From NCBI GenBank assembly GCA_030837785.1, contig JAUQYA010000086.1:1-64000 (forward strand): a stretch of 64,000 bases of DNA. The letters are read 5' to 3'. How positions within the stretch are numbered: position 1 is the first letter of the stretch; the number at the start of each line of letters is the position of its first letter. Origin of the DNA: Albidovulum sp. (GTDB lineage Bacteria > Pseudomonadota > Alphaproteobacteria > Rhodobacterales > Rhodobacteraceae). Below, piece after piece: positions 41,609 to 50,741 of this stretch. Both the position numbers and the translations under genes were made by a program. A model generated the notes under the pieces. That model made no database searches, was not told the origin of the DNA, and was given only the letters and a program-made list of their open reading frames with translations.

Positions 41609-42796
41609 ATGAAGATCACCAAAGTTGAAATCCTAGAAATCGACCTCTCCGGCCGGAATGGCATTGCGCTTTGGCGCCCGGTCTTCGCGCGGGTGCACAC
41701 GGACGAGGGGATTTCGGGCATGGGCGAAGCAGCTCTCGCCTTCGGCACCGCCTCCGAGGCGGTCGGGCCGATGATCCTCAAGCTCGCCGAGCGTTTCGCG
41801 CTGGGCCAGGACGCCAATGACACCGAGTCCATCTGGGAACAGATGCTGCGCCAGTCTTTCTGGGCGCAGGGCGGCGGGCCGGTGATTTTCGGCGCCATGA
41901 GCGCGCTCGACGCGGCGCTCTGGGACATCAAGGGAAAAGCGGCGGGTCTGCCGGTTCACCGCCTTCTGGGTGCCAAAACACCCGCACCGCTGCGCTCTTA
42001 CGCCAGTCAGCTGCATTTCGGCTGGGAGCCCGAGCACCGGATGCACGATGATCCCGCCGCCTATCGCGACGTGGCCATGAAGGCGCGGGCCGAGGGCTAT
42101 GATTGCGTGAAGGTCTGCCCGATCTATGTCGCCCCGGGCGGCGGACGGGCGCGCCATCGCAGCCTGCTCACGCCCGACACCCGCAAGATCGCCCGCGCCC
42201 GGATGGAGGCGCTTCGCGATGGCCTTGGTGATGATGCAGATATCATCATCGAACTGAACGCGCTGACCTCCACCCTCACCGCGCTTCAGGTAGCTGAGCT
42301 TTGCGCCGATCTCGGCATCCTCTTCATCGAGGAGCCCACCCACTACAACAGCCCCGAGGCCCATCTGAAGGTTGCCGAACGCTCGCCCATTCCAATGGCA
42401 ACTGGCGAACGGCTTTACACCCGTTGGGGTTTCCTTCCCTACCTTCAGGCGGGTGCAATCGACATGATCCAGCCCGATGTCGGCCTCGTGGGCGGCATTT
42501 CCGAAGCCATGAAGATCGCCCACCTTGCCTATGCCTTCGATGTCGGCGTCCAGGCGCATATCTGCGGCTCGCCGCTTTCGACCGCGATGGCACTCCAATT
42601 CGAGGCGGCAATCCCGAACTTCGAGATTCACGAGCATCACACCTTCGCGCTGAAGTCCTGCAATCGCGACCTGTTCGAGGAGGACCTGCAACCGGTGAAC
42701 GGACGATTGGCCGTTCCAACAACGCCCGGCTTCGGCATGACGCTGAGGAAGGATGCCGAGGCCCGCATGGAAATCCGTGCGGTGAGCCAAAAATGA
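41609..42796 (+). CDS. Mandelate racemase/muconate lactonizing enzyme family protein
   Basis: A 395-residue enolase-superfamily member. The capping domain is about 1-125. In the barrel, metal ligands appear as Glu in IIIELNA, Glu in LFIEEPTHYN and Glu in MATGERLYTRWGF; His in AHICGSPLS is the probable second catalytic base. The usual KxK is replaced by K-V-C in DCVKVCPIY. The GERLYTRWGF segment resembles sugar-acid dehydratases (galactonate, mannonate types), but the altered Lys motif and the amino-acid context leave racemase or dehydratase activity open. GAGGAGAG precedes the start. It lies in the MFS-to-aapP gene series. Confidence 0.87.
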   Translation: MKITKVEILEIDLSGRNGIALWRPVFARVHTDEGISGMGEAALAFGTASEAVGPMILKLAERFALGQDANDTESIWEQMLRQSFWAQGGGPVIFGAMSALDAALWDIKGKAAGLPVHRLLGAKTPAPLRSYASQLHFGWEPEHRMHDDPAAYRDVAMKARAEGYDCVKVCPIYVAPGGGRARHRSLLTPDTRKIARARMEALRDGLGDDADIIIELNALTSTLTALQVAELCADLGILFIEEPTHYNSPEAHLKVAERSPIPMATGERLYTRWGFLPYLQAGAIDMIQPDVGLVGGISEAMKIAHLAYAFDVGVQAHICGSPLSTAMALQFEAAIPNFEIHEHHTFALKSCNRDLFEEDLQPVNGRLAVPTTPGFGMTLRKDAEARMEIRAVSQK

Positions 42797-42929
42797 ACGA
42801 CGCAATCAATGAATTCATCTCATCGAACAATGAGATCATACCATTATTTTTCATTGATTGGATTCGCTACCTTCATGCCCGAGCCCGCTCTTTGTGTGGG
42901 CAGGCACCATACAGCCGCGAGGACATGAC

Positions 42930-44168
42930 GTGACGAATTCCGCTATCGCCCGATCCCCAGACTGTTCGCAGGACGACACCCGAAACCTCTTTGACGAGGT
43001 GATTGACCGCAAGAAAACCAATTCGATGAAATGGGCCTGCGGCGAGAAATTCCTGTCGCCCGAGGCCCTTGCCGCCGACCCGCTACCGATGTGGGTGGCC
43101 GACATGGACTTCCGCGCCCCGCAAGTGGTGCGTGACGCCCTGCACGGGGCGGTGGAGTTCGGGGTTTTCGGCTATCCGGGCGGGGCGACGAAGTCCTATC
43201 TTGCAGCCGTTGCCAGCTGGCAGGCGCGGCGGTTTGGCTGGGAGGTGCCACATGACTGGATCGTCCAGTCAGCGGGCGTGCTGACCGCACTCAAGGTGGC
43301 GGTGCAGGCCTTTTCGGCGCCGGGAGACACGGTGCTGATCCAGCCGCCGGTCTACGGACATTTCTACGGCGACATCACGATGAACGGCCGTCACCTGGCC
43401 TTTGCGCCACTGCAGCTGGATGGCGACAGGTATCGTTTCAACGCGGGCGCCTTCGAGGCGGCCATCGCCGCCAACACCAAGATATTCATCCTCAGCAACC
43501 CGCACAACCCGACCGGCAATGTCTGGTCGGAGGACGAATTGCGCGCGATGGGCGAAATTTGTGCGCGGCATGGTGTGCTGGTGATCGCCGACGAGATCCA
43601 CCAGGACTTCATCCTGAGCCAGACCAAGCGGCACATCCCCTTCGCTTCGCTCAGCGATGCCTTCGCGCAGAACTCCATCACCTGCACGGCACCGTCCAAG
43701 ACCTTCAACCTGGCCGGGTTGCAGAGCGCCAATCTCTTCATCCCGAACAAGCGCCTGCGCGAGGAATTCCTGCGGCAGTACGACCGTAATCTCTTCCCGC
43801 TGGTGAATTCGCTGGGAATGGTTGCCGCCGAGGCCGCCTATGCTCAGGGCGAGCCGTGGCTTGAGGCGATGCTGGCCTATTTGCGGGACAGCCACGCCCA
43901 CTTGGCGGCCTTGGTTCATGCGCTGACCCCGAAAATCAGGGTGATGCCGACCGACTCGCTCTATCTCGCCTGGCTCGATTGCCGCGGGATGGCGATGGAG
44001 CCCGCAGCGCTGAACCACTTCATGCTGACAAAGGCGCGGCTGTGGCTGAACCCCGGCCCCTCCTTCGGGACCGAGGGCGCAGGGTTCATGCGCATGAATC
44101 TGGGCTGCCCGCGCGCCACCGTCGATGAGGCTATCAGCCGCCTCGGCACCGCGCTTTCCGCCCAGTGA
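42930..44168 (+). CDS. MalY/PatB family PLP-dependent C-S beta-lyase or aminotransferase
   Basis: A 412-residue fold-type I PLP enzyme of the MalY/PatB family; characterised members cleave the C-S bond of cystathionine and cysteine S-conjugates to thiol, pyruvate and ammonia. It starts at GTG 42930 behind GAGG. Features: MKWACGEKFLSPEALAADPLPMWVADMDFRAP (MalY hallmark, about 28-59), Asn and Asp in NPHNPTGNVW and VIADEIHQDF, and the PLP Lys in TCTAPSKTFNLAGLQ (about 256). It is followed by a RidA gene 16 bases on, which fits removal of the 2-aminoacrylate released by such lyases. Confidence 0.9.
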   Translation: MTNSAIARSPDCSQDDTRNLFDEVIDRKKTNSMKWACGEKFLSPEALAADPLPMWVADMDFRAPQVVRDALHGAVEFGVFGYPGGATKSYLAAVASWQARRFGWEVPHDWIVQSAGVLTALKVAVQAFSAPGDTVLIQPPVYGHFYGDITMNGRHLAFAPLQLDGDRYRFNAGAFEAAIAANTKIFILSNPHNPTGNVWSEDELRAMGEICARHGVLVIADEIHQDFILSQTKRHIPFASLSDAFAQNSITCTAPSKTFNLAGLQSANLFIPNKRLREEFLRQYDRNLFPLVNSLGMVAAEAAYAQGEPWLEAMLAYLRDSHAHLAALVHALTPKIRVMPTDSLYLAWLDCRGMAMEPAALNHFMLTKARLWLNPGPSFGTEGAGFMRMNLGCPRATVDEAISRLGTALSAQ

Positions 44169-44184
44169 CTGAGAGAGCGAAGAC

Positions 44185-44649
44185 ATGAGCGCAACAATCA
44201 ATCAGCGACTGCAAGAAATCGGCATCGTGCTGCCCGTTCCGGCCAAGTCGGTGGCCAACTATCTGCCCTGCGTCCAGAGCGGCAAACTTCTCTTCACCTC
44301 CGGGCAACTTCCACTGAAGGGCGGCGCTCTCGCCACCAAGGGGCTTCTGGGGCGCGATCTAGACGTGCAGGCGGGACGGGACGCCACGAAATGGTGCGCC
44401 GCCAATGTGCTGGCGCAGGCGAAGGCCGCCCTCGGCGATCTCGATCGGATCGCGCGCCTCGTCAAGATCACGGTCTTTGTCGCCTCGTCCCCCGGTTTCA
44501 CCGAACAGCATCTGGTGGCAAACGGCGCGTCCGATTTCTTCGTCTCCGCTTTGGGCGACAAGGGCCGCCATGCCCGCTCGGCTGTCGGTGTTGCCGCCTT
44601 GCCGATGAACGCAGCCGTCGAGGTTGAAGCGATCATCGAGACCGAATGA
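44185..44649 (+). CDS. RidA family enamine/imine deaminase
   Basis: A 154-residue YjgF/YER057c/UK114 protein. RidA enzymes hydrolyse reactive enamines such as 2-aminoacrylate released by PLP enzymes. The substrate Arg is in GRHARSAVGVAALPMNAAVEVEAI, the conserved C-terminal motif (RSAVGV), and the N-terminal half has GKLLFTSGQLPLKGG. The length and the loop DLDVQAGRDATKWCAAN match the longer RidA subgroup. It directly follows the C-S lyase gene, suggesting that they work together. Confidence 0.92.
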   Translation: MSATINQRLQEIGIVLPVPAKSVANYLPCVQSGKLLFTSGQLPLKGGALATKGLLGRDLDVQAGRDATKWCAANVLAQAKAALGDLDRIARLVKITVFVASSPGFTEQHLVANGASDFFVSALGDKGRHARSAVGVAALPMNAAVEVEAIIETE

Positions 44650-44780
44650 ACCGCCTGTGCCGTGAGGCACAGAACCGTCGTTACCGTGATTGCTCGTTGA
44701 AGTTGGAGTTACCTGAACCGCAACCAGGGCGTGCAAGCGCCGTCACTGCCGCCACGCGCGGCAACAACAGGGAGAATACA

Positions 44781-45794
44781 ATGAAAAGAACTGTCCTCTT
44801 GGGAAGCGTCAGCGTCGTGCTGATGGCGGGCGCCGCTGTGGCGGGCACGCTTGATGATGTAAAAGCGCGGGGTCAGCTCAAATGCGGCGTCACTACCGGC
44901 CAGGCCGGCTTTTCGGCGCCGGACGCGAACGGTGTCTGGCAAGGCTTTGATGTCGCCGTGTGCCGCGCCGTGGCAGCAGCCGTGCTGGGTGATCCGATGA
45001 AGGTCGAATTCGTCCCGACCACCGGCCAGACCCGCTTCACCGCCCTGGCATCGGGCGAGATCGACGTTCTTTCGCGGACTACGACTTGGACGCTATCGCG
45101 CGATGCTGACCTCAAGTTCGACTTCGCGGGAACGGCCTACTACGATGGTCAGGGCTTCATGGTGCCGAAGTCGCTCAACGCCAAGTCGGCCAAGGATCTC
45201 AATGGCGCTACCGTCTGCATCCAGACCGGGACCACGACCGAACTTAACCTCGCCGAGTTCTTCCGTGTGAACAACATGACCTATGAACCGGTGCCGCTGG
45301 AAAATGGCGGCGAGGGCAGCCGGCAGTTCCAGGCCGGTGCCTGCGACGTCTACACCAGCGATGGCGCCGACCTCGCGTCCGTCCGGTCGGGTTTCCCCAA
45401 CCCCGGTGATTACGACATTCTCCCTGAAAGGATCTCGAAGGAGCCGCTCGGGCCGCTGGTGCGCCAGGGCGACGAGCAATGGGGCGACGTCGTCCACTGG
45501 GCTCTGAACGCGCTGATAGCTGCGGAGGACCTTGGCGTCACCGCCGCCAACGCCGACCAGATGGCCACGGAAAGCGGCAACCCGGAGGTCAAGCGCTTGC
45601 TCGGCACAGAGGACGAGCTTGGCAAGATGCTGGGGCTGGATGCCGATTGGGCCAAGCGTGCCATCAAGGCTGGCGGCAACTACGGCGAACTTTTCGCGGC
45701 GAACCTCGGCGCGGAAACCCCGCTTGGCCTTGAGCGCGGCCTGAACGCCCAATGGAACCAGGGTGGTCTGATCTACTCCCAACCGTTCCGCTGA
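44781..45794 (+). CDS. aapJ: General L-amino acid ABC transporter, substrate-binding protein
   Basis: A 337-residue periplasmic binding protein with a signal peptide (MKRTVLLGSVSVVLMAGAAVA, cleavage before GTLDD). The family start LDDVKARGQLKCGVTTGQAGFSAPDANGVWQGFDV and the ends GEIDVLSRTTTWT and DYDILPERISKEPLGP match AapJ/BztA. It captures acidic, polar and possibly other amino acids. GGGAGAA precedes the start. It is the first of four aap genes; a stem-loop lies between it and aapQ. Confidence 0.95.
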   Translation: MKRTVLLGSVSVVLMAGAAVAGTLDDVKARGQLKCGVTTGQAGFSAPDANGVWQGFDVAVCRAVAAAVLGDPMKVEFVPTTGQTRFTALASGEIDVLSRTTTWTLSRDADLKFDFAGTAYYDGQGFMVPKSLNAKSAKDLNGATVCIQTGTTTELNLAEFFRVNNMTYEPVPLENGGEGSRQFQAGACDVYTSDGADLASVRSGFPNPGDYDILPERISKEPLGPLVRQGDEQWGDVVHWALNALIAAEDLGVTAANADQMATESGNPEVKRLLGTEDELGKMLGLDADWAKRAIKAGGNYGELFAANLGAETPLGLERGLNAQWNQGGLIYSQPFR

Positions 45795-45845
45795 GGCGGT
45801 TCCACTGCGTGCGACCCATCTGCGCGCAGTCAGCACAAGCTTGGA

Positions 45846-45873
45846 TTGGCCCCCAAAACCACCGTGGGGCCAA
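45846..45873 (+). repeat. Intercistronic stem-loop between aapJ and aapQ
   Basis: TTGGCCCC (45846-45853) and GGGGCCAA (45866-45873) form a perfect 8-bp stem with a 12-base loop. Such structures after binding-protein genes often protect the upstream mRNA or reduce reading into the permease genes, keeping the binding protein in excess. That role is inferred here. Confidence 0.65.
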
Positions 45874-45899
45874 AACGCCAGACTGCCAGGGAGGGGCCC

Positions 45900-47162
45900 A
45901 TGACTGACATCACCAGCATAGGAAAACCAACGCAGCGTGGCTCGTTCAAGCTGCGGATGTTGCTCAACGATACGCGATACAGGTCGTATACGATCCAGAT
46001 CTTCGTCCTGATGTGCCTGATGCTGGGCATTGCGTGGCTGGTGGACAATACCGTCCGCAACCTCGCACTGCTGGGCAAGGACTTCTCGTTTTCCTTTCTC
46101 TGGTCGAAGGCAGGTTACGACATCAACCAGCGCCTGATCGACTATGATCCCGATATGTCGCATGGCCGCGCGGCGCTGGTCGGCCTGATGAATACCGTCG
46201 TGCTGGCGGCCGTCTCCTGTGTCCTGGCGACGGCGATCGGTGTCTTTGCGGGGGCGCTCCGGCTGTCCTCCAACTGGATCGTCGCAAGGTTGATGACATT
46301 TTACGTCGAGATATTCCGCAATATTCCGCTGCTGCTCTGGATTCTCGTCTTCGGCGCGGCCCTGACCGAGACGACACCCGCCCCCGGCGACTTTCGCGGC
46401 GATGATGCGACCGCCCATATGATTGCTGACGCCGTCGCCGTCACCAATCGGGGCATATTCATTCCGGCACCAATGTTCAGCCGCGATCTGGGTGAAATCA
46501 ACCTCGGCCCCGTCAGCCCGAGCCTGAACGCGCTCGCCTTCCTGGCCGTGGTAATGGCTTCCGTTCTTGCCAACCGAGCATTGATCCGGCGCGCAGATCG
46601 CGTCCAGAACGCCACGGGGACGCGCCCGGTGATCTGGTGGCAAAGCGTGACCCTGCTCATCCTGCCTTCGGTCCTGCTCCTTTGGGGATTGGGGTTCCAT
46701 CTCAGCTATCCGCAGTTGCAGGGCATGAACTTCAAGGACGGCCTGCAACTGCGCGTGTCGCTCATGGCCATGTGGCTGGCACTGTCGACCTATTCCGGTG
46801 CCTTCATAGCAGAGAACGTCCGCGCCGGGATCCTGGCGATTTCAAAGGGGCAGAACGAAGCTGCCGCGGCTCTCGGCTTGCGCCCCGGCCGCACCATGCG
46901 CCTGGTGATCTTGCCACAGGCACTTCGGGTGATCATTCCGCCACTGATCTCGCAGTATCTCAACATCACCAAGAATACCTCGCTCGGCCTCGCTGTGGGT
47001 TACATGGACCTGCGTTCGACGCTTGGCGGTATCACCATCAACCAGACCGGCCGTGAGCTCGAAGGGATGCTTCTGATGATGCTGACCTACCTTCTCCTGA
47101 GCCTGACGATCTCGGGCGTGATGAACGTATACAACGCACGCGTCGGCCTGAAGGAGCGGTGA
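45900..47162 (+). CDS. aapQ: Amino acid ABC transporter permease
   Basis: A 420-residue inner membrane permease of the AapQ/BztB type, larger than ordinary amino acid permeases because of extra N-terminal membrane segments and a long central loop. The EAA coupling motif is ENVRAGILAISKGQNEAAAALGLRPGRTMRLVILPQALR (about 305-340), which contacts the ATPase. The N-terminal MTDITSIGKPTQ is followed by the first helix near 43-60. It starts behind GGGAGGGG and is followed after one base by aapM. Confidence 0.93.
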   Translation: MTDITSIGKPTQRGSFKLRMLLNDTRYRSYTIQIFVLMCLMLGIAWLVDNTVRNLALLGKDFSFSFLWSKAGYDINQRLIDYDPDMSHGRAALVGLMNTVVLAAVSCVLATAIGVFAGALRLSSNWIVARLMTFYVEIFRNIPLLLWILVFGAALTETTPAPGDFRGDDATAHMIADAVAVTNRGIFIPAPMFSRDLGEINLGPVSPSLNALAFLAVVMASVLANRALIRRADRVQNATGTRPVIWWQSVTLLILPSVLLLWGLGFHLSYPQLQGMNFKDGLQLRVSLMAMWLALSTYSGAFIAENVRAGILAISKGQNEAAAALGLRPGRTMRLVILPQALRVIIPPLISQYLNITKNTSLGLAVGYMDLRSTLGGITINQTGRELEGMLLMMLTYLLLSLTISGVMNVYNARVGLKER

Positions 47163-47163
47163 G

Positions 47164-48453
47164 ATGAGCGATCCCAATATTGCCTTCGTCCGAAATGAAA
47201 TGCTGCCCCCAAGCCGCCCCCCGGTTCGGGAAGGCGGTCTTCTGAAGACGCTCCGCGCAAACCTGTTCGGCAACTGGCTCAGCGGGTTCTTGACGGTGCT
47301 TTCCGTTGCCGCGCTGGCCCTCCTGGTCCAGGCGGTTACACCGTGGTTGTCGGCCTCCATTTGGAACGCCGGTTCGCTGGGCGAATGCCGTGCGTTGCTG
47401 GAAGGTGCAGAAGGGGCTTGCTGGGCGGTGATCCGCGACCGCTGGACGCAACTGTTGTTCGGCTTCTATCCGCGCGAAGAATACTGGCGGCCCGTCCTGG
47501 CCTTTGTCCTCCTGTTTGTCGCCCTTGCACCGGTTCTGTTTCCCAAAGTTCCGCGCCGCGTGCTTTGGTTCAGCTTCATTTATCCTGGACTGGTTTTCTG
47601 GCTCGTCTGGGGTGGTTCGCTCTGGTTTCCGATCTCTGTCTATGCCGGTTTTGCCTGTGGCGCGTTGGTCGCGCGCTTCAGTGCCCCCCTCGGAGCGACG
47701 CTGGCTGGCGGTACTGCGGCACTCGGCGCCGTGCTGTGGTGGCTTTGGTCTGCAAGCCCTGTCGCACAGGCAGTTGAGAAAATGCTGCCTTGGGCAATCC
47801 CGGCTGTCTCCTCTCGGGAACTGGGGGGATTCCTTCTGTCCGTCACCATTGGCGTCACCGGCATCGCCCTGTCCCTTCCCCTTGGAATCGTGCTCGCCCT
47901 TGGCCGACGCTCGACGATGCCGCTGATCAGATCTGTCAGCGTCATCTTCATCGAATTCATCCGTGGCGTTCCCCTCATTACGCTGCTCTTCACCGCCTCA
48001 CTGCTCTTGAACTACTTTCTGCCTCCGGGCACGAACTTCGACCTGATCCTACGGGTCGTGATCATGGTGACGCTCTTTGCCTCGGCCTATATGGCGGAAG
48101 TGATCCGGGGTGGGCTCGCGGCCCTTCCCAAGGGTCAATACGAGGCCGCCGATTCACTCGGTCTGGACTACTGGCAGGCGCAGCGGCTAATCGTCATGCC
48201 CCAGGCGCTCAAGATCTCGATCCCTGGCATCGTCAATTCCTTTATCGGCCTTTTCAAGGACACAACGCTGGTCGTCTTCATTGGCCTTCTTGACCCGATC
48301 GCGCTCTCGAATGCCATCCGCGCCGACACAGACTGGCAGGGTATCTATTGGGAGCCCTTCATCTTTGTCGGCCTTATCTTCTTCGCCGCCTGTTTCAGCA
48401 TGTCGCGCTATTCGATGTATCTCGAGCGCAAGCTGAAGCGCGACCATCGCTAA
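47164..48453 (+). CDS. aapM: Amino acid ABC transporter permease
   Basis: A 429-residue partner permease of the AapM/BztC type. It has several membrane segments and the EAA motif AEVIRGGLAALPKGQYEAADSLGLDYWQAQRLIVMPQALK (about 314-353). The segment ECRALLEGAEGACWAVIRDRWTQLLFGFYPREEYWRP near 75-112 is typical of AapM periplasmic loops. It forms the translocation pore with AapQ. The aapP gene follows 12 bases downstream. Confidence 0.93.
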   Translation: MSDPNIAFVRNEMLPPSRPPVREGGLLKTLRANLFGNWLSGFLTVLSVAALALLVQAVTPWLSASIWNAGSLGECRALLEGAEGACWAVIRDRWTQLLFGFYPREEYWRPVLAFVLLFVALAPVLFPKVPRRVLWFSFIYPGLVFWLVWGGSLWFPISVYAGFACGALVARFSAPLGATLAGGTAALGAVLWWLWSASPVAQAVEKMLPWAIPAVSSRELGGFLLSVTIGVTGIALSLPLGIVLALGRRSTMPLIRSVSVIFIEFIRGVPLITLLFTASLLLNYFLPPGTNFDLILRVVIMVTLFASAYMAEVIRGGLAALPKGQYEAADSLGLDYWQAQRLIVMPQALKISIPGIVNSFIGLFKDTTLVVFIGLLDPIALSNAIRADTDWQGIYWEPFIFVGLIFFAACFSMSRYSMYLERKLKRDHR

Positions 48454-48465
48454 GAGAGGGAACCC

Positions 48466-49260
48466 ATGTCAAACCCACACGCCATCACCCGTGACATCAA
48501 CGTCAGCCATATGCAGGTGTCGGGCGAGGTCGCCATCCAGATCAGCGCAATGAACAAGTGGTACGGAGCCTTTCACGTGCTGCGCGATGTCGACATGACC
48601 GTCCACAAGGGCGAGCGGATCGTGATCTGCGGCCCCTCCGGCTCGGGCAAGTCGACGCTCATTCGCTGCATCAACCGGCTTGAGGAGCATCAGGCCGGCC
48701 AGATCGTCGTGGACGGGACGGAACTGACCAACGATTTGAAGAACATCGACAAGGTCCGCTCCGAGGTTGGCATGGTGTTTCAGCACTTCAACTTGTTCCC
48801 GCATTTGACCATTCTGGAGAACTGCACCCTCGCGCCGATCTGGGTGCGCAAGGTTCCTAGGCACGAGGCCGAAGAAACCGCGATGCATTTCCTGCGCAAG
48901 GTCAAGATCCCCGAACAGGCGAACAAGTATCCCGGCCAGCTTTCGGGCGGTCAGCAACAGCGCGTAGCAATCGCCCGCAGCCTGTGCATGAGGCCACGCA
49001 TCATGCTCTTCGACGAGCCGACCAGCGCCCTTGACCCCGAAATGATCAAGGAGGTTCTGGATACCATGATCGAACTGGCCGAAGAGGGAATGACCATGCT
49101 GTGCGTGACGCACGAGATGGGCTTTGCACAGGCCGTGGCCAACCGAGTGATCTTCATGGATCAGGGCCAGATCGTCGAGCAGAACGAACCGAAAGAGTTC
49201 TTCTGCAACCCGCAGAGCGAGCGAACAAAGCTGTTCCTGAGCCAGATTCTTGGCCACTAG
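48466..49260 (+). CDS. aapP: Amino acid ABC transporter ATP-binding protein
   Basis: A 264-residue ABC ATPase powering the AapJQM system. Walker A is [13 protein letters not shown] (about 55-67), the Q-loop is in [12 protein letters not shown], the signature is [15 protein letters not shown] (about 160-174), Walker B is [14 protein letters not shown] and the switch His is in [10 protein letters not shown] strong AGAGAGGGAA site precedes the ATG. The about 20-residue N-terminal extension ([19 protein letters not shown]) is usual in AapP. It ends the MFS-to-aapP series; no intrinsic terminator is seen after it. Confidence 0.95.
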   Translation: MSNPHAITRDINVSHMQVSGEVAIQISAMNKWYGAFHVLRDVDMTVHKGERIVICGPSGSGKSTLIRCINRLEEHQAGQIVVDGTELTNDLKNIDKVRSEVGMVFQHFNLFPHLTILENCTLAPIWVRKVPRHEAEETAMHFLRKVKIPEQANKYPGQLSGGQQQRVAIARSLCMRPRIMLFDEPTSALDPEMIKEVLDTMIELAEEGMTMLCVTHEMGFAQAVANRVIFMDQGQIVEQNEPKEFFCNPQSERTKLFLSQILGH

Positions 49261-49589
49261 GACGGGCCGAAACATCACCATATGACCCGAGACGCAGAAG
49301 TGGGATAGCCGAACCGGACCCTGTCGCAGTTTGTTGACAGCACATCAGAAGCTTTCCGCCGCCAAGTTGGCTTGATGACAGGGCAATGACGACAACAGCA
49401 TTTGGTGTCAGAATATCATGATACTCCGCTGTTAAACGACATTGGCCCGTCCTGCGAAGCATCAGATTTCGGCGCCCGATCGCGGGATGCGGCGAATAAC
49501 GGTCACAACCTCCGCACATTCTGCGGCGTTTATCCTTGCGCCTGCGGAGAATGCGCCGCATAATCACCGCGCTTGCTGCGGAGATATAG
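49261..49589. promoter_or_regulatory. Intergenic region with repeated half-sites upstream of the first fic gene
   Basis: A 329-base gap after aapP. Its last 100 bases carry five copies of TGCGGMG followed by AT-rich bases: TGCGGCG at 49488 and 49522, TGCGGAG at 49543 and 49576, and an inverted CGCCGCA at 49554-49560. The last overlaps the ribosome binding site of the Fic gene. The first 200 bases show no gene or terminator. The half-sites are likely operators for the Fic protein itself or another regulator. Confidence 0.5.
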
Positions 49590-50687
49590 ATGTACATCTG
49601 GGAGCAACCGGATTGGCCGAACCTGACCTGGCAGGACGGAAGCATAGCGACACCGCTCGCCGCGGTGCGTCATGACCAGGGGCGGCTGATCGGTCGCATG
49701 GACGCGCTGGGCTTCAAGCTTCGCGAAGAGGCGGTGCTGCAGACGCTGACACAGGACGTCGTCAAGACAAGCGAGATCGAAGGCGAGCAGCTTGACGCCA
49801 CGCTGGTGCGGTCATCGCTCGCCCGTCGCTTGGGCATCGACATCGGCGCCCTGCCCCCGGCTGACCGCAATGTGGAAGGCATCGTCGAGGTCATGCTGGA
49901 CGCGACGCGGAACTATCAGGCCCCCTTGACCGCCGACCGTCTGTTCGGTTGGCATGCAGCGCTGTTCCCGACCGGGCGCAGCGGCATGACCCGGATCAGG
50001 GTCGGCGCATGGCGCGACGACAGCACGGGCCCGATGCAGGTCGTGTCGGGTCCATTTGGTCGGGAGCGCGTCCACTTTTCCGCCCCCCCGGCGCCACGGG
50101 TCGCGGCAGAGGTGGACGCCTTCCTCACCTGGTTCAACTCCCCGCCAACCACCGATCCGGTGATCAAGGCAGCACTGGCGCATTTGTGGTTCGTAACCAT
50201 TCACCCGTTCGAAGATGGCAACGGCCGCATAGCCCGCGCCATCGCCGATCTGGCGCTTGCACGGTCGGAGGGAAGCCCGCAGCGGTTCTACAGCATGTCG
50301 GCGCAGATCAGGGTCGAGCGAAATGCCTACTACGATCAGCTCGAGAGGACCCAGAAGGCCGGCACGGACGTCACCGCTTGGATCCTGTGGTTTCTCGACT
50401 GTCTCGGCCGCGCCATTAATGGGGCCGATAGCGTCCTGGCTTCGGTTATCGCCAAGGCCCAGTTCTGGGAGCGCGCCGCAACGCTGGCGCTGAACGAACG
50501 CCAGATCAAGGTACTGAACCGCCTGCTCGACGGCTTTGAGGGCAAGATGACCTCGTCAAAGTGGGCGACAATTGCCAAATGCTCTCAGGACACGGCAAAC
50601 CGGGACATCGCGGCGCTGATCGACCTGGGCCTTCTTCGCAAAGGCGAGGGTGGCGGTCGCAGTACCCATTATGAGCTTGCCGTGTGA
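49590..50687 (+). CDS. Fic family protein with DUF4172 and winged-helix C-terminus
   Basis: A 365-residue Fic AMP-transferase-fold protein. The N-terminal DUF4172 domain (about 1-85) begins MYIWEQPDWPNLTWQDG. The inhibitory motif T-SEI-EG (TSEIEGEQL, about 52-60) is the class II (S/T)xxxE(G/N) helix. The active motif is HPFEDGNGRIARAIADL near 207-223, with the catalytic His. The C-terminal about 75 residues (RQIKVLNRLLDGF, KWATIAKCSQDTANRDIAALIDLGLL) form a winged helix. Fic enzymes attach AMP to protein Ser, Thr or Tyr; members with a C-terminal DNA-binding part may also regulate their own gene. Repeats fill its promoter. Confidence 0.93.
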   Translation: MYIWEQPDWPNLTWQDGSIATPLAAVRHDQGRLIGRMDALGFKLREEAVLQTLTQDVVKTSEIEGEQLDATLVRSSLARRLGIDIGALPPADRNVEGIVEVMLDATRNYQAPLTADRLFGWHAALFPTGRSGMTRIRVGAWRDDSTGPMQVVSGPFGRERVHFSAPPAPRVAAEVDAFLTWFNSPPTTDPVIKAALAHLWFVTIHPFEDGNGRIARAIADLALARSEGSPQRFYSMSAQIRVERNAYYDQLERTQKAGTDVTAWILWFLDCLGRAINGADSVLASVIAKAQFWERAATLALNERQIKVLNRLLDGFEGKMTSSKWATIAKCSQDTANRDIAALIDLGLLRKGEGGGRSTHYELAV

Positions 50688-50722
50688 CGGACCAGATGGG
50701 GCTTCCCCCCAAATGCAAAAAG

Positions 50723-50741
50723 CCCCCTGGTTTTCAGGGGG
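50723..50741 (+). terminator. Hairpin after the first fic gene
   Basis: CCCCCTG (50723-50729) and CAGGGGG (50735-50741) form a perfect 7-bp stem around GTTTT. Only a weak T-rich stretch follows (ACTCTTC), but an A-run precedes it, so it may terminate transcripts in either direction. It lies 35 bases after the fic stop. Confidence 0.55.

Noticed and set aside
42797..42929. Extension of the MalY/PatB gene to 42858
   Set aside because: The region is AT-rich with inverted repeats such as CTCAT/ATGAG; GTG at 42930 has a binding site and a normal N-terminus.
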